Below are positions 54,392 to 64,000 of a DNA stretch of 64,000 nucleotides, piece after piece. The notes under the pieces are model-generated. The model ran no database searches and was not told the origin of the DNA. It was given only the letters and a program-made list of their open reading frames with translations. The stretch is from the NCBI RefSeq assembly GCF_900700375.1, contig NC_041724.1, positions 12,674,204 through 12,738,203 on the forward strand, given 5' to 3'. Each line of letters starts with the position of its first letter. Position 1 is the first letter of the stretch. A program made the translations under genes and the position numbers. The stretch comes from Denticeps clupeoides. Lineage: Eukaryota; Chordata; Actinopteri; Clupeiformes; Denticipitidae.

Positions 54392-57284
54392 TGTAACGCG
54401 AACCGGGACCAGAATGAGAGGGACGTGTAGGAGGAAACGAGAGACCTCGGTGCGGCGGGACGCAGGGAGGCAGGTAAATTCCTCCGCATTAATCTGTGAA
54501 AGTAGACGGCGCGAGCCGCAACACAACACTGATGTTGTGGACACGGATGGCAGGAGGGAGTTGGAGACGGTATGTGAGGGGGTTGATCCGACTGAGGATC
54601 CGGAATGGTCCGATGTATCGAGGGGACAGTTTGTGTGACTCAGTCCTGAGACGTAGGTCTTTGGTGGACAGCCACACCCTCTGTCCCACTCGGAAGTGCA
54701 GTCGACGAGGGTGCCGGCGATCGTGCTGGGTGGACATCCTTCGGGAGGCGATGAGGAGGGCCGACCGCGCAGATTTCCAGGCCTTTCGGCAACCGCGGAT
54801 CATCTGACGGGCCGAGGGGACCCCACCTGCAGGCACCTGGTGCGTGAAGATGGGGGGCTGATATCCATGGCAGATCTCAAAGGGACTATGGCCGGTGGCG
54901 GAGGAGACTTGCAGGTTGTGGGCCAGCTCCACCCACAGGAGAAACCCGGGCCAGGTGCGTTGGTGTTCTGACGCAAAGCACCGCAGGTATCGTCCCAGCT
55001 GTTGGTTGGCCCTCTCCACCTGACCGTTGGTCTGGGGATGGTAGCCAGAGGAGAGGCTGCAGGTCGATCCAATAAGGCGACAGAACGCCTTCCACACAGC
55101 TGAGATGAATTGGGGTCCCCGATCAGACACGATGTCCTGGGGGAACCCATGGAGGCGGACCACGTGTTGAAGCACGAGGTCAGCGGTTGTGGCAGAGGAC
55201 GGTAGGCCGGGCAGGGCGACAAAGTGGACCGCTTTGAAGAAACGATCCACTATGGTCAGGATGGTGGTCATACCACTAGCTTCAGGGAGGCCGGTGATGA
55301 AGTCCAAGGCGAGGTGGGTCCAGGGGCGATGAGGAATGGGAAGGGGACGCAGGGGCCCAGCAGCCGGAGTGTTGGGAGTCTTAGCCCGGGCGCAGACGTC
55401 ACAGGCATCCACGTAGGCCTGTACGTCCCGCCGTACTGAAGGCCACCAGAATGCTCGGCGAATGAAGGAGAGGGTCCGTTGGCATCCTGGATGGCCTGAG
55501 AGGACGGAGGAATGGCCCCAATGCAGTACATCGGGCCGGCAGGTATTTGGGACGTACAGGCACCCGGGTGGGGTGTTGTCTGGGCCAGGGTCGGATGCCT
55601 GGGCCGCCCGGACCTTCGTCTCGAGGGATGCGATGAGGAGGAAGAACGGGTTCGGGGTCAGAGGATGGTGAGTCTGGGGCGTGTTGACGGGAAAGAGCAT
55701 CGGCTTTTTGATTTTTGGACCCGGGACGGTAGGAGAGTTGAAAGTTGAATTGCTCGAAAAATAATGCCCACCTCGCCTGGCGGGGATTCAGATGTTTGGT
55801 AGCTTTGATTGATATGAGGTTTTGGTGATCGGTCCAGACCAGAAAGGGGGTGTCACTGCCTTGTAGCCAGTGCCGCCACTCCTCGAGGGCCCACCTGACT
55901 GCCAGCAAACCACTCCATGGCCAATTGCTCTGCCTTCGAGAGGGAGTAGAGATGTCCTTTCGGGGGAGTGGTTCCTGGCAGCAGGTCAATGGCCATGTCG
56001 CCTGGTCGGTGGGGAGGCAGCTGGGCAGCTTTGGCTGGACTGAAGACGGTGACTAGGTCGTGATAGCAGGAGGGGACATGGTCTAGGACAAGACGGGTCG
56101 GTTCTGGGTTCGAGGAGGCAGACGGGGAGGGCTGTGGCAGAAGGCAATGGCGATGGCAGTGCGCTCCCCACTCCAACACCACGCCCGATGACCAGGAAAG
56201 GTGGGGTTCATGGAGGGACAGCCAGGGGAACCCGAGGAGGAGTGGTGAGGTGATAATATTGGTCACTAAAAATCCGCATCGCGAGTTGTATGAGGGCCTC
56301 ATACGTTGCTGGCATCTCCCGGCTGACCATCTCACCACGAATTCGTGGGGCCAGTCCCTCATAGTACATCATCCGGAGGGCGTGATCGCCCAGCGGAGTC
56401 TTTGCAGCCAGGGTCCGGAATCTGGCGGTAAACTGGCTGACTGATGAGGAACCCTGGCGCAGATGGTACAGCTGCGACGCGACGTCTTCCACACCGTCCG
56501 GATGACAGAAGGTGATTTTTAATTCCTCCACGAATTCGGCATATGAGAGAGACGCAGAACTGGGGGAACTAATTCACGCAGCCGCCAACTCTGCTGCGGA
56601 ACCACCGAGCCGGGTTAGTAATAAGGCGATTCGGGACCGGGCGCTGGGGTAGCGGCTAGGCTGCAGCTCGAAAATCAACGAGAGCGGTGAGGAGCACCTC
56701 GGTCCCGGCAAACTGGGTTCGGGAACCGCGGGGGGGCGAGGGCTCTGCGCAGCGCTAGCCGCTTCATGCTCTCGGTGCGCGACCTTCATCTCATGTACGC
56801 GCTGCTGCAGGAAGCGAACCTCCTGCGACAGACTTCCAAAAAGATTCTCCTGCCGCGCTATTCGATCGCATAAAGCAGCGAGTTGTGAAGCGCGTAATTG
56901 CGGCTCAGTCATTCTGTAACGCGAACCGGGACCAGAACGAGAGAGACGTGTAGGAGGAAACGAGAGACCTTGGTGCGGCGGGACGCAGGGAGGCAAGTAA
57001 GTTCCTCCACGTTAATCTGCGAACGTGGACGGCGCGAGTCGCAACACCACACTGATGTTGTCGTTCGCGTATTAAGACACAAGATAGGGTAGGACAGGGC
57101 GACAGGAAGGAGTTCGCGGGTCAGGAGAACAGAGAGGACAGGTACGGTCTTACTGGGTTGAAGGTTTTCGGGGCCGAGTCGAATGGCATGCGTCATTCAA
57201 TGACTGAGCAATTGGCAGCTGCTCTCCAGCCTAATATATAGGAGTCACGTTACCTCGTTTCCGTGTTACTCCCGGCATGTGACA
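54392..57284 (-). mobile_element. Ty3/gypsy LTR retrotransposon fossil
   Basis: The element lies on the minus strand, with terminal repeat sequence at 56915-57284 (TG...CA type, about 370 bp) and shared repeat sequence at the other end from 54392 to about 54538. The flanks carry a 5-bp duplication, cactc, on both sides. Parts in order are gag (about 56.9-56.2 kb), a piece of reverse transcriptase (about 56.0 kb), RNase H (about 55.98-55.7 kb; [20 protein letters not shown]) and integrase with a zinc-binding head (about 55.6-54.5 kb; DFITGLPEASGMTTILTIVD). The two end repeats differ at about 8% of shared positions, so it is not recent. It is shorter than a full element and broken in several places. 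It inserted into an older LINE. Confidence 0.9.
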
Positions 57285-58080
57285 CACTCCTGAAGACCTT
57301 TTATGACCTTTGTAGTGGCATCAGCCATCTTTTGCAGTGTAGTGTGCTGGGCCAACAGCATCTCTTCTGGGGACAGGAAGAGACTGAATAGGCTGATCTG
57401 GAGGGTCAGCTCTGTTCTAGGATGCCCTCTGGACCCAGTGGAGGTGGTGAGTGACAGTAGAATGGTGGCTAAGCTGTCATCCCTGTTGGACAACATCTCC
57501 CACCCCATGCAGGAAACTCTAACAGCACTGAGCAGCTCTTTCAGTGGCAGGTTGCTACTAGGTTGCTAACCTACTAGTCCCTCATTACCCACCACACCCC
57601 CTTCGTTCTCTGGGTGAAGGCTTACTGGCTGTACGCAAAGTCAGTGCTGGAAATAGAGCATTTGCTTATAATAACTGTTCGGTATCAGTATTTAAATCCA
57701 GGCTAAAAAACCTACTTATACAGTCCAGACTTTAACAACATTAGTAACGCTGCAGTAGTTACTGCCTCCGGAAATGTCTAGTTATCTGTTCAGTTACTGT
57801 TATTTGTTGCTAACTCAAGACTAACTCACTCTTCTCTTTTCTTTATCTTTCACCATCCACTACACTCTGGACGTAGTTCCTGGTTCCAGTTGGTTAGCTG
57901 GTTTCTGAGTGATCACATGACATATCCCACCTCCATAGACTGTCCTGCTTGGCCCTCTGGTGGCCCATCTGACCCCATCTGCTGGGACGCTAACACACTT
58001 GAGCACTGTTCTATTTGTTAGGCGCTCTGTGAGAGTGTACATTGTAAAAGAGCCATATAAATAAATATTGATTGATTGAA
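57285..58080 (+). mobile_element. LINE 3' remnants (right part of the interrupted LINE plus a second 3' end)
   Basis: 57303-57569 reads as a LINE ORF2 C-terminus (RKRLNRLIWRVSSVLGCPLD... SRMVAKLSSLLDNISHPMQE). From about 57575 a further LINE-like C-terminal stretch (GEGLLAVRKVSAGNRAFAYN) follows, ending with a typical 3' terminus near 58020-58080 (gccatataaataaatattga, then ttgattga). They may be two elements side by side. The clade is not certain (CR1/L2-like or Rex1). Confidence 0.65.
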
Positions 58081-58559
58081 GCATGATCCTTCTAGCTGTG
58101 CCCAATAAAGTCATCATGAGAATGAAAACTGGTCTATTTTACTCGGCTGTTCACATCTGAGACTAACTTCATACTGTCACCAACGTGAAACAGCTACTTA
58201 GTCACCATTCTGTGCTTCTTAAATTGAAAAAGCAGTTTGAAGGAATCGCTTTCCTGTTTCACCATGACAGTGCCACAGTCCCAAAAGCAATGTCCCTTTA
58301 AGAGCAGTAAAGAGAACCTAACCGTACAGTCAAGAACACAATCAACACAACCCTCGACAGACTTTCACACATTTTTGTAGTTCAAAGTGCTACATTCACT
58401 ATAAACTAAGATAAACCAGTCTTTTGGGCTACTATGTTCCACAAATAGATTTCAAACAAGCCAAATCTAATATGCAACCTGCATAAAACAAAGGAACTGA
58501 AGCATTATCAGCAGAACCAAACATCACTTTCAACCAACATTTAATGTGTATAGATCGTA
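58081..58559. other. Unassigned spacer
   Basis: AT-rich sequence with no coding signal, and no repeat I recognise, between LINE remnants. Confidence 0.5.
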
Positions 58560-58995
58560 AAATTTAAATTCTGTTGTCATTCATGTGTCACACAAGGGAG
58601 AGAAGGAAGGTTGATATATTGCATGTGCAGGAGACCAGATGGAACGGAAGTAAGGTCAAGTGTATTAAAAGAGGTTCAAATAGTTTAACCACAAGGTGAA
58701 CGGCAGGAGAAATGCGGGTAGATGTCATCGTGCTCTGGAGGTGAAAAGAGTGTCAGACAAAGTGGTGAGTTTACAGTTGAAATTGAAGGGGTGCTGATGA
58801 ATGTTTCTGCTGCATATGCACCGCAGGTGGAGGTGATATGGGTTAGAAAGATAAGTTCTGAAGTATAAGTGTGGAGACTGTAAGATGTACACAGGTTGAT
58901 TACATCCTATGCAGGAGGACATCGGAAACTGTAAGGTGGACTTCAGGGAGGAGGTCGGGCACTGAGTGGCAGGGAAGAATTGCAAAATAGCTTAA
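58560..58995 (+). mobile_element. Possible RTE-like LINE endonuclease remnant
   Basis: The plus strand gives, in a broken frame, VEIEGVLMNVSAAYAPQVEV near 58778-58837. This resembles the LNVVSAYAPQVG block of RTE-type LINE endonucleases. The frame is damaged and the boundaries are vague. Sequence at 60300-60720 may be the C-terminal end of a related copy. Confidence 0.45.
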
Positions 58996-59013
58996 CAACT
59001 ACTGCAGAAGTGG

Positions 59014-60290
59014 GTGGCAGTAGCCTAGAGGGTAACACACTCACCTATGAACCAGAACCAGAACCAGGTTCAAATCCCACTTAAAAGTCAGCTTTATTGT
59101 CAATTCTGCCACATGTACAAGACATACAGAGAATTGAAATTACGTTACTTTCAGACCCATGGTGCTTACAAGTAACATTAAATACACAACAGTAACATTG
59201 AATACAAATGTATAAATACAATTTTAAAAAACACAATATACAAATTTAAAAACACCATATACAAATAAGGGCACATGGTGGAGAGTGCAAAACCATGTAG
59301 TGCAACAAAGGTAAGTTTAAAGTGACAAAGTGACAAGTGAGGTAGTTGGCAGACCAAAGCTGCACAGAGTGACTGGTGCATGGTCAGTTTGTGTGTGTTA
59401 GGGTTCAGAACGTTTGTGGAGCAGAAGAGGGGAGTGAGGGGAGTGGGGGCAGAGCTGGGAGGGAGTTGAGTTTCCTGACAGCCTGATGGGTGAAGATGTC
59501 CTTCAGTCTGCTGGTCCTGTGCTCTTGCTCTTCTGCTGTGCTTTCTTGGCCAGTGCAGTGGTGTTATTTGTCCAGGAGAGATCCTCAGTGATGTGCACAC
59601 CCAGGAACTTGGTGCTGCTCACTCTCTCCACGGATGCACCGTTGATGGTCAGAGGAGCATGCTGAGTGTTTCCTCTCCTGAAGTCAACAACAATCTCTTT
59701 CGTCTTCTCTACATTCACCACGTGGCCAGGCGGCTCTCCTCGCTTCTGTAGTTAGACTCATCCCTGTTATTAATGAGTCCCACCACAGTCGTGTCATCCG
59801 CAAACTTGATGAAGAGGTTGGAGCAGTGTGACGGAGTGCAGTCATGGGTCAGCAGAGTGAAGAGAAGGGGGCTCAGCACACATCCTTGGGGCTCAGCACA
59901 CAGCCCCCGTGTTTAGAACGATGGTGCTGGATGTGTTACTGCCAACCCGTACTGCTTGTGGTCTTCCTGTGAGGAAGTCCAACAGCCAGTTACACAGTGA
60001 GGGGTTGAGCCCCAGCTGGATCAGTTTTTGTGTGAGCTGTTGTGGGATTATAGTGTTAAATGCTGAACAGCATTCAAACATATGAGTCTTTTTTTGTCCA
60101 GATGTGTGAGTGCTGAGTGGAGTGCAGTGGAGATGGCATCATCGGTCGAGCGGTTGGGCCGAAATGCATTGTGTCCCTGAGCAAGACACTTAACCCTAAG
60201 TTGCTCCAGAGGGGACTGTCCCTGTAACTATTGATTGTAAGTCGCTCTGGATAAGGACGTCTCATAAATGCTGTAAATGTAAATGTAACT
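59014..60290 (+). repeat. SINE B copy split by a LINE insertion
   Basis: The SINE head lies at 59014-59083 (gtggcagtagcctagagggt... caaatcccactta). It stops mid-core and resumes at 60168 (ttgtgtccctgagcaagaca), ending in gctgtaaatgtaaatgtaac at about 60288. The 1.08 kb between is an antisense LINE. About 9 bases of SINE core are missing at the junction. Confidence 0.85.
59084..60167 (-). mobile_element. LINE fragment (reverse-transcriptase C-terminal part and 3' UTR) inside SINE B
   Basis: The minus strand carries RT pieces [40 protein letters not shown] and KTKEIVVDFRRGNT, then KFLGVHITEDLSWTN, then a 3' UTR whose end lies at 59084 (reverse of aaagtcagctttattgtcaa). It is 5'-truncated, and its frame is broken between the RT blocks. 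The CR1/L2/Rex1 group is likely. Confidence 0.75.
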
Positions 60291-60721
60291 GGAGAGGAAA
60301 AAACCTAGAGAGGTGCTTGGTGTGAAGTCTGGACCGAGGAAAGAGGACATCTGGTGGTGGACGGAGGAAGTACAGGAGAGGTCTCAGAAGAAGAGGTTGA
60401 AGAAGTAGGATAGACATAGAGATGAAAGAATCAGACAGTACAAAGAGAGGATCTGTCAGGAGACATGAGAGGTGATGAAACCCACAGTTTAGGTGTATGG
60501 CGAGTTGGAGGAGAGAGAAAAGAATCCAGATAGTTTGGCTCAGCAGAGGGACAGAGTTGGTAAAGATGTGCAGCAGGACCTGAACTCTATCTTCATGGGA
60601 GAAGGCAAGAGATGAAGAGGAAGGCCTAGTAGGAGATTTATAGATTTGGAAGAGGAAGATTAATGAAATGGGCAAACAGAGATGGTTGATCTGCTGTGGC
60701 GAATGTAAGGCATAACATTAA
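60291..60721 (+). other. Purine-rich unassigned stretch, possible RTE-like LINE 3' part
   Basis: GA-rich sequence with a weak resemblance to an RTE-like LINE C-terminus (around 60600-60705). No intact frame on the plus strand. This is a low-confidence assignment. Confidence 0.3.
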
Positions 60722-60726
60722 AAAAC

Positions 60727-60993
60727 TGTCATGATCCGGACCGGCAGGGTCCGGAACATGAAACTCCGGTCCGGATTCCGGATCCGGAGTTTCATGTTTG
60801 TCCTGTGTAACGTTCCCTGATCGTGTTCACCTGCTGTCTATTTATATAATTGTATAAAGTTATCCTGTTCGTGTCTGTTCGTCGTTGGGTCATTGTTAAT
60901 GTTCCCCTGTCTCGTGAAGTCTGTATTAAACCCCTGTCCTGTGGTCGTGCGAATGCGTCCTCCTTCACCGCCATGTCCAGCCCACCCGTGACA
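60727..60993. mobile_element. Solo LTR fossil
   Basis: A 267-bp unit starts TGTCATG and ends CGTGACA, flanked on both sides by aaaac (60722-60726 and 60994-60998), a 5-bp target duplication. It holds a TATA-like tatttatataatt near 60838-60850 and an attaaa near 60925. There is no internal coding region, so it is a solo LTR left by recombination. It differs in sequence from the repeats of the 54.4-57.3 kb element. A near-palindrome (aactccggtccgg... ccggatccggagtt) lies at about 60761-60792. Confidence 0.82.
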
Positions 60994-61029
60994 AAAACAT
61001 TTAAAAAAAAGAATAAAAAGAAAACACAT

Positions 61030-61620
61030 TGTCAATGGCTTTGAACGCTCAGAAACGCCTGTTTAGTGAGGGTGTGAGGTGGTGTGTTGGGTTGCTGCTG
61101 GGGTTACCACTTTTAATACAAAAAAACAAGGGACTCATACTGCAGCAGGGGCCACATGCCATGAGGGCCAAGACCACAGTGATCACAGGCCCAAAGGCAT
61201 GCCAGTGGTGGTAAATCGCAACTTAAAATATGTTTTCAGGAAAGTATGAATACTTGGACATTAAAATAAACTGTTTTTATTGAAATGCAGTCAGTCTTTC
61301 TCTTTTACAACTCAACAGACTTCTCTAATGATAATCGTAGCTGACCAGCATAGCTGACAATAATGAACATAGACCAAAATAGGTCAAACAAAGTGTAACA
61401 GTAGCCACAAAAACAGGCTTTGGTTGACCTTGTAATATGTGAACCACATTTTAATAACTTATTAAATGTACAGATTCACTAATTATTAAATTATTATGTT
61501 AAATATTTTAGATTCAGAAATACAATTGGAAAAATATAGAAAGTGCACAAAATTACAAAGGAACCTTTTTTGAACACCAGCAGACCAGAACTATCGGTGT
61601 GCAGTACTGGAGCGTGTCAG
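61030..61620. other. Spacer next to the hAT element
   Basis: No gene or recognised repeat. It probably includes the 3' non-coding part of the hAT transposon on the minus strand; I could not find its terminal inverted repeat. Confidence 0.4.
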
Positions 61621-62164
61621 GTCTACTTTCTTTTGTAAGTGTACTTCTTGTCACTCTGTGCAGCACTGAGTAGCTGTTTGTCTTTTAAACAGCTCGAGTA
61701 AAACTCTGAACAGGACTGTTTAAAGTTGAGGGTGATCAAGAGCTCCACAGAGAACCTGTTCCTGCTGTCACTCCATTTATTGGTCATCATGGAAAAGATT
61801 CTTTCCACATAGCCAGTTGATGCTGGGATGCTCAAGATGTGGCTGATTATGTACAGGCAGGTCAGCCATTTGAAAGAGAGCCACCTGGCAGCCATCTTTG
61901 GACTTCCGTTCATCATCTTTGAGCCTCTTCAGAATGGTACTTGCAGTGGTGCATTCATCATAGAGGTCATCCATGTTCACATTTTGGATAAGGTTGAGCT
62001 TACTAGTGATCCTCTCAGTGTCGCTGTAGGAAAGCATGGCATGTTGTAGAGAGAGAAGTTGCAGGAAGAACAGCCAGTTGTCCACAGAAAAGTCAAACCA
62101 ATTCTCTTGCTGTGTTGAAAATGCTGTAAAATCTGCCCTGTCTGCTTCATGTGGGAGAATATTT

Positions 62165-62361
62165 TTTACATTACATTACATTTACAGCATTCATCAGACG
62201 CCCTTATCCAGAGCGACTTACAATCAGTATTTACAGGGACAGCCTCCCTGGAACAACTTAAGGTTAAGTGTCTTGCTCAGGGACACAATGGTAGTAAGTG
62301 GGATTTGAACCCGGGTCTTCTGGTTCACAGGCCAGTGTGTTACCCACTAGGCCACTACCAT
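62165..62361 (-). repeat. SINE B copy inside the hAT gene
   Basis: Minus-strand full-length SINE B, from tacatttacagcattcatca to acccactaggccactaccat. Confidence 0.88.
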
Positions 62362-62472
62362 CTTCGCATAAAAGCGTGTGGACTAAGACTCTGTGCCTGT
62401 GGTAGGAAGGTCACCAGTTGAAGCCCAGCCTCTCCACATCTGTGGCTTCATGGGCATACTTGAAATTCTTTC

Positions 62473-62665
62473 ATTTACATTTATAGCATTTATCAGACGC
62501 CCTTATCCAGAGCGACTTACAATCAGTAGTTACAGGGACAGTCCCCCCTTGGAGACACTCAGGGTTAAGTGTCTTTTTCAGGTACACATTGGAAGTAAGT
62601 GGGATTTGAACCTGGGTCTTCTGGTTCATAGGCGGGTGTGTTACCCACTAGGCTACTACCATCCT
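62473..62665 (-). repeat. SINE B copy inside the hAT gene (second)
   Basis: Minus-strand SINE B, from tacatttatagcatttatca to cactaggctactaccatcc, about 110 bp from the previous copy and in the same orientation. Confidence 0.88.
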
Positions 62666-62803
62666 ATTTAGCAGCTTTACTTTTGTTAAGTAGCCATAAA
62701 ATTGCTCATCTCTTCTCTGTATGAGTTTTTGCTTGAAGGTAGACATAATGGAATATTTCTCAACACAGGTGGTTGAATCACTTTCCAGCTTCTTGACCTT
62801 CTT

Positions 62804-63060
62804 GGGCAGTGGTGGGCAGTGGTGGCCTAGCGGTTAAGGAAGCGGCCCCGTAATCAGAAGGTTGCCGGTTCGAATCCCGATCCGCCAAGGTGCCACTGAG
62901 GTGCCAGTGAGCAAAGCACCGTCCCCACACACTGCTCCCCGGGCGCCGGTCATGGCTGCCCACTGCTCACTCAGGGTGATGGGTTAAATGCAGAGGACAA
63001 ATTTCACTGTGTGCACTGTGTGCTGTGCTGCTGTGTATCACATGTGACAATCACTTCACA
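62804..63060 (+). repeat. SINE A copy inside the hAT gene, best-preserved copy
   Basis: The head ggcagtggtggcctagcggt contains an A-box-like part, and the B-box is ggttcgaatcc. The body and tail (cacatgtgacaatcacttca) are complete. It makes a good reference copy for the family. The head is preceded by a short duplication of gggcagtggt. Confidence 0.9.
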
Positions 63061-64000
63061 AGAAGAACTTCCTCAAATAGGGAGAAGATGCAATTGGAGA
63101 ACTGGAGACAAAACTTCCACATCATCTGGATCTTCCTCAGTTGAGGCTTCACTGAGCTTTAAAAAAGACCTGATCTGTTTGGGACACTCTTCTCCGAGGC
63201 TGATGAAATAAAATTTGACAGCAGTCCATGTTTGCAAAAGACGGGAGATGTCTGGATTGAGAGACAGTCACCTTGTTAAAACATGTCGTAGAATCTCATG
63301 GAACTCCACATCACATAACTAGCAAAAGTCTTTAAAGGATTCCCTTCGTTTGGCAGATGTGGAAAAGTAGACAAAGACCTTCAGCAAAACATTTTCCACA
63401 TCTACAGTGAGCTGGTCGAGAGCATGCTTCACCATGTTGAGCACAATATGGGCGTGGCAGTTCCCTTGCAGCAGATCTTTTTGCTTTTTCTTTAGTTTAG
63501 TGAAGACATAGTTGTGGATTCCATAATGAACATTAGTATTGTCTGCACTATATGCAGTAACTTGACTTAATGATAAGCCAGATTTATTGTGGAATTGTTC
63601 TATAAAACCTATAATACCAGCAGCAGACTCATCTGCATTTTCTCCAAAATCAAGCATTTTGTTACAGATCCCTGTTTCTGGCCTGAAGTATTGAACTGCA
63701 AGGGGAACATCTTCCTGTTCCCTTTATTTAATGCATCTATCTGTATGGAGAAAGGGAGGGGTTTGTATGACTTTAAGACATCTACAACATCAGCCATTGC
63801 TTTTTTGCTTCAGCCTTTGTTCTCCCGACAGACATTTTCTTCATGATTTTGGAGTCATGCAGAATCTTTTGGTTGAGCTTGTGTCCACAGTCAGCACTGA
63901 TATAGCTGATGTTGTGTTTAATAGTGGGGTACGCCTGCATCAACTCAGCTGCTGTAACCTAGAGGAGAGGAGAAAATACTAATGAACCTCATTTTAAAGG

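Larger units (their letters stand above)
61623..64000 (-). mobile_element. hAT transposon with transposase gene, interrupted by three SINEs, runs off the window
   Basis: The minus strand encodes a hAT-type transposase. The C-terminal dimerisation domain lies at 61916-61640 (SIPASTGYVERIFSMMTNKW... FSVELLITLNFKQSC). Upstream, in pieces, are DNWLFFLQLLSLQHAMLSYS (62085-61780), VLLKVFVYFSTSAKRRESFK and LSLSQVTAYSADNTNVHYGI (63657-63319). SINEs sit inside at 62165-62361, 62473-62665 and 62804-63060, so the gene is dead here. The N-terminus, including any BED zinc finger, lies beyond 64000. Confidence 0.8.

Overview
The window is vertebrate nuclear DNA, almost certainly from a teleost fish. Genes have GT-AG introns and CpG-rich first exons, and the spacers carry two tRNA-derived SINE families, Tc1-like and hAT transposons, LINE pieces and Ty3 fossils. 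The gene set DND1, HARS, TMCO6, TCOF1 (treacle) and ARSI matches genes that lie on human 5q31-5q32 (from memory), so this is an old syntenic block in compact form. I do not name the species.

Layout. 1-3190 is spacer with a decayed Tc1-like element. DND1 (germ-cell RNA-binding protein) runs forward at 3191-7708. It is convergent with HARS (histidyl-tRNA synthetase) at 8920-17353 on the minus strand. HARS has two alternative first exons, one cytosolic and one that looks mitochondrial. TMCO6 (armadillo-type protein) follows on the minus strand at 19038-24258, then a TCOF1/treacle gene on the minus strand at 24727-30135 with internally repeated Lys/Ser-rich coding sequence. ARSI (arylsulfatase I) runs forward at 35412-38155; its single intron is filled by a higher-order minisatellite. 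A CD2/SLAM-like immunoglobulin receptor lies at 40813-44352 on the minus strand. A nine-exon short RBBP6-like ubiquitin ligase gene runs forward at 48358-52039.

From about 52 kb to the end I see no further host gene. The region is a stack of nested elements: a Tc1 copy, a Ty3/gypsy fossil inside an older LINE, a LINE inside a SINE, a solo LTR, and a hAT transposon carrying three SINEs that runs off the right edge. A near-identical piece of the same hAT lies at 46.4-47.0 kb, so the RBBP6-like gene is bracketed by hAT copies.

The genes are not one pathway. HARS charges tRNA-His, treacle supports rRNA synthesis, DND1 protects germline mRNAs, RBBP6-like is a probable RNA-linked E3 ligase, ARSI is a secretory-pathway sulfatase, and the Ig receptor is probably immune. 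All exon structures were read by eye from splice sites, reading phase and remembered family sequences; no database search was run.
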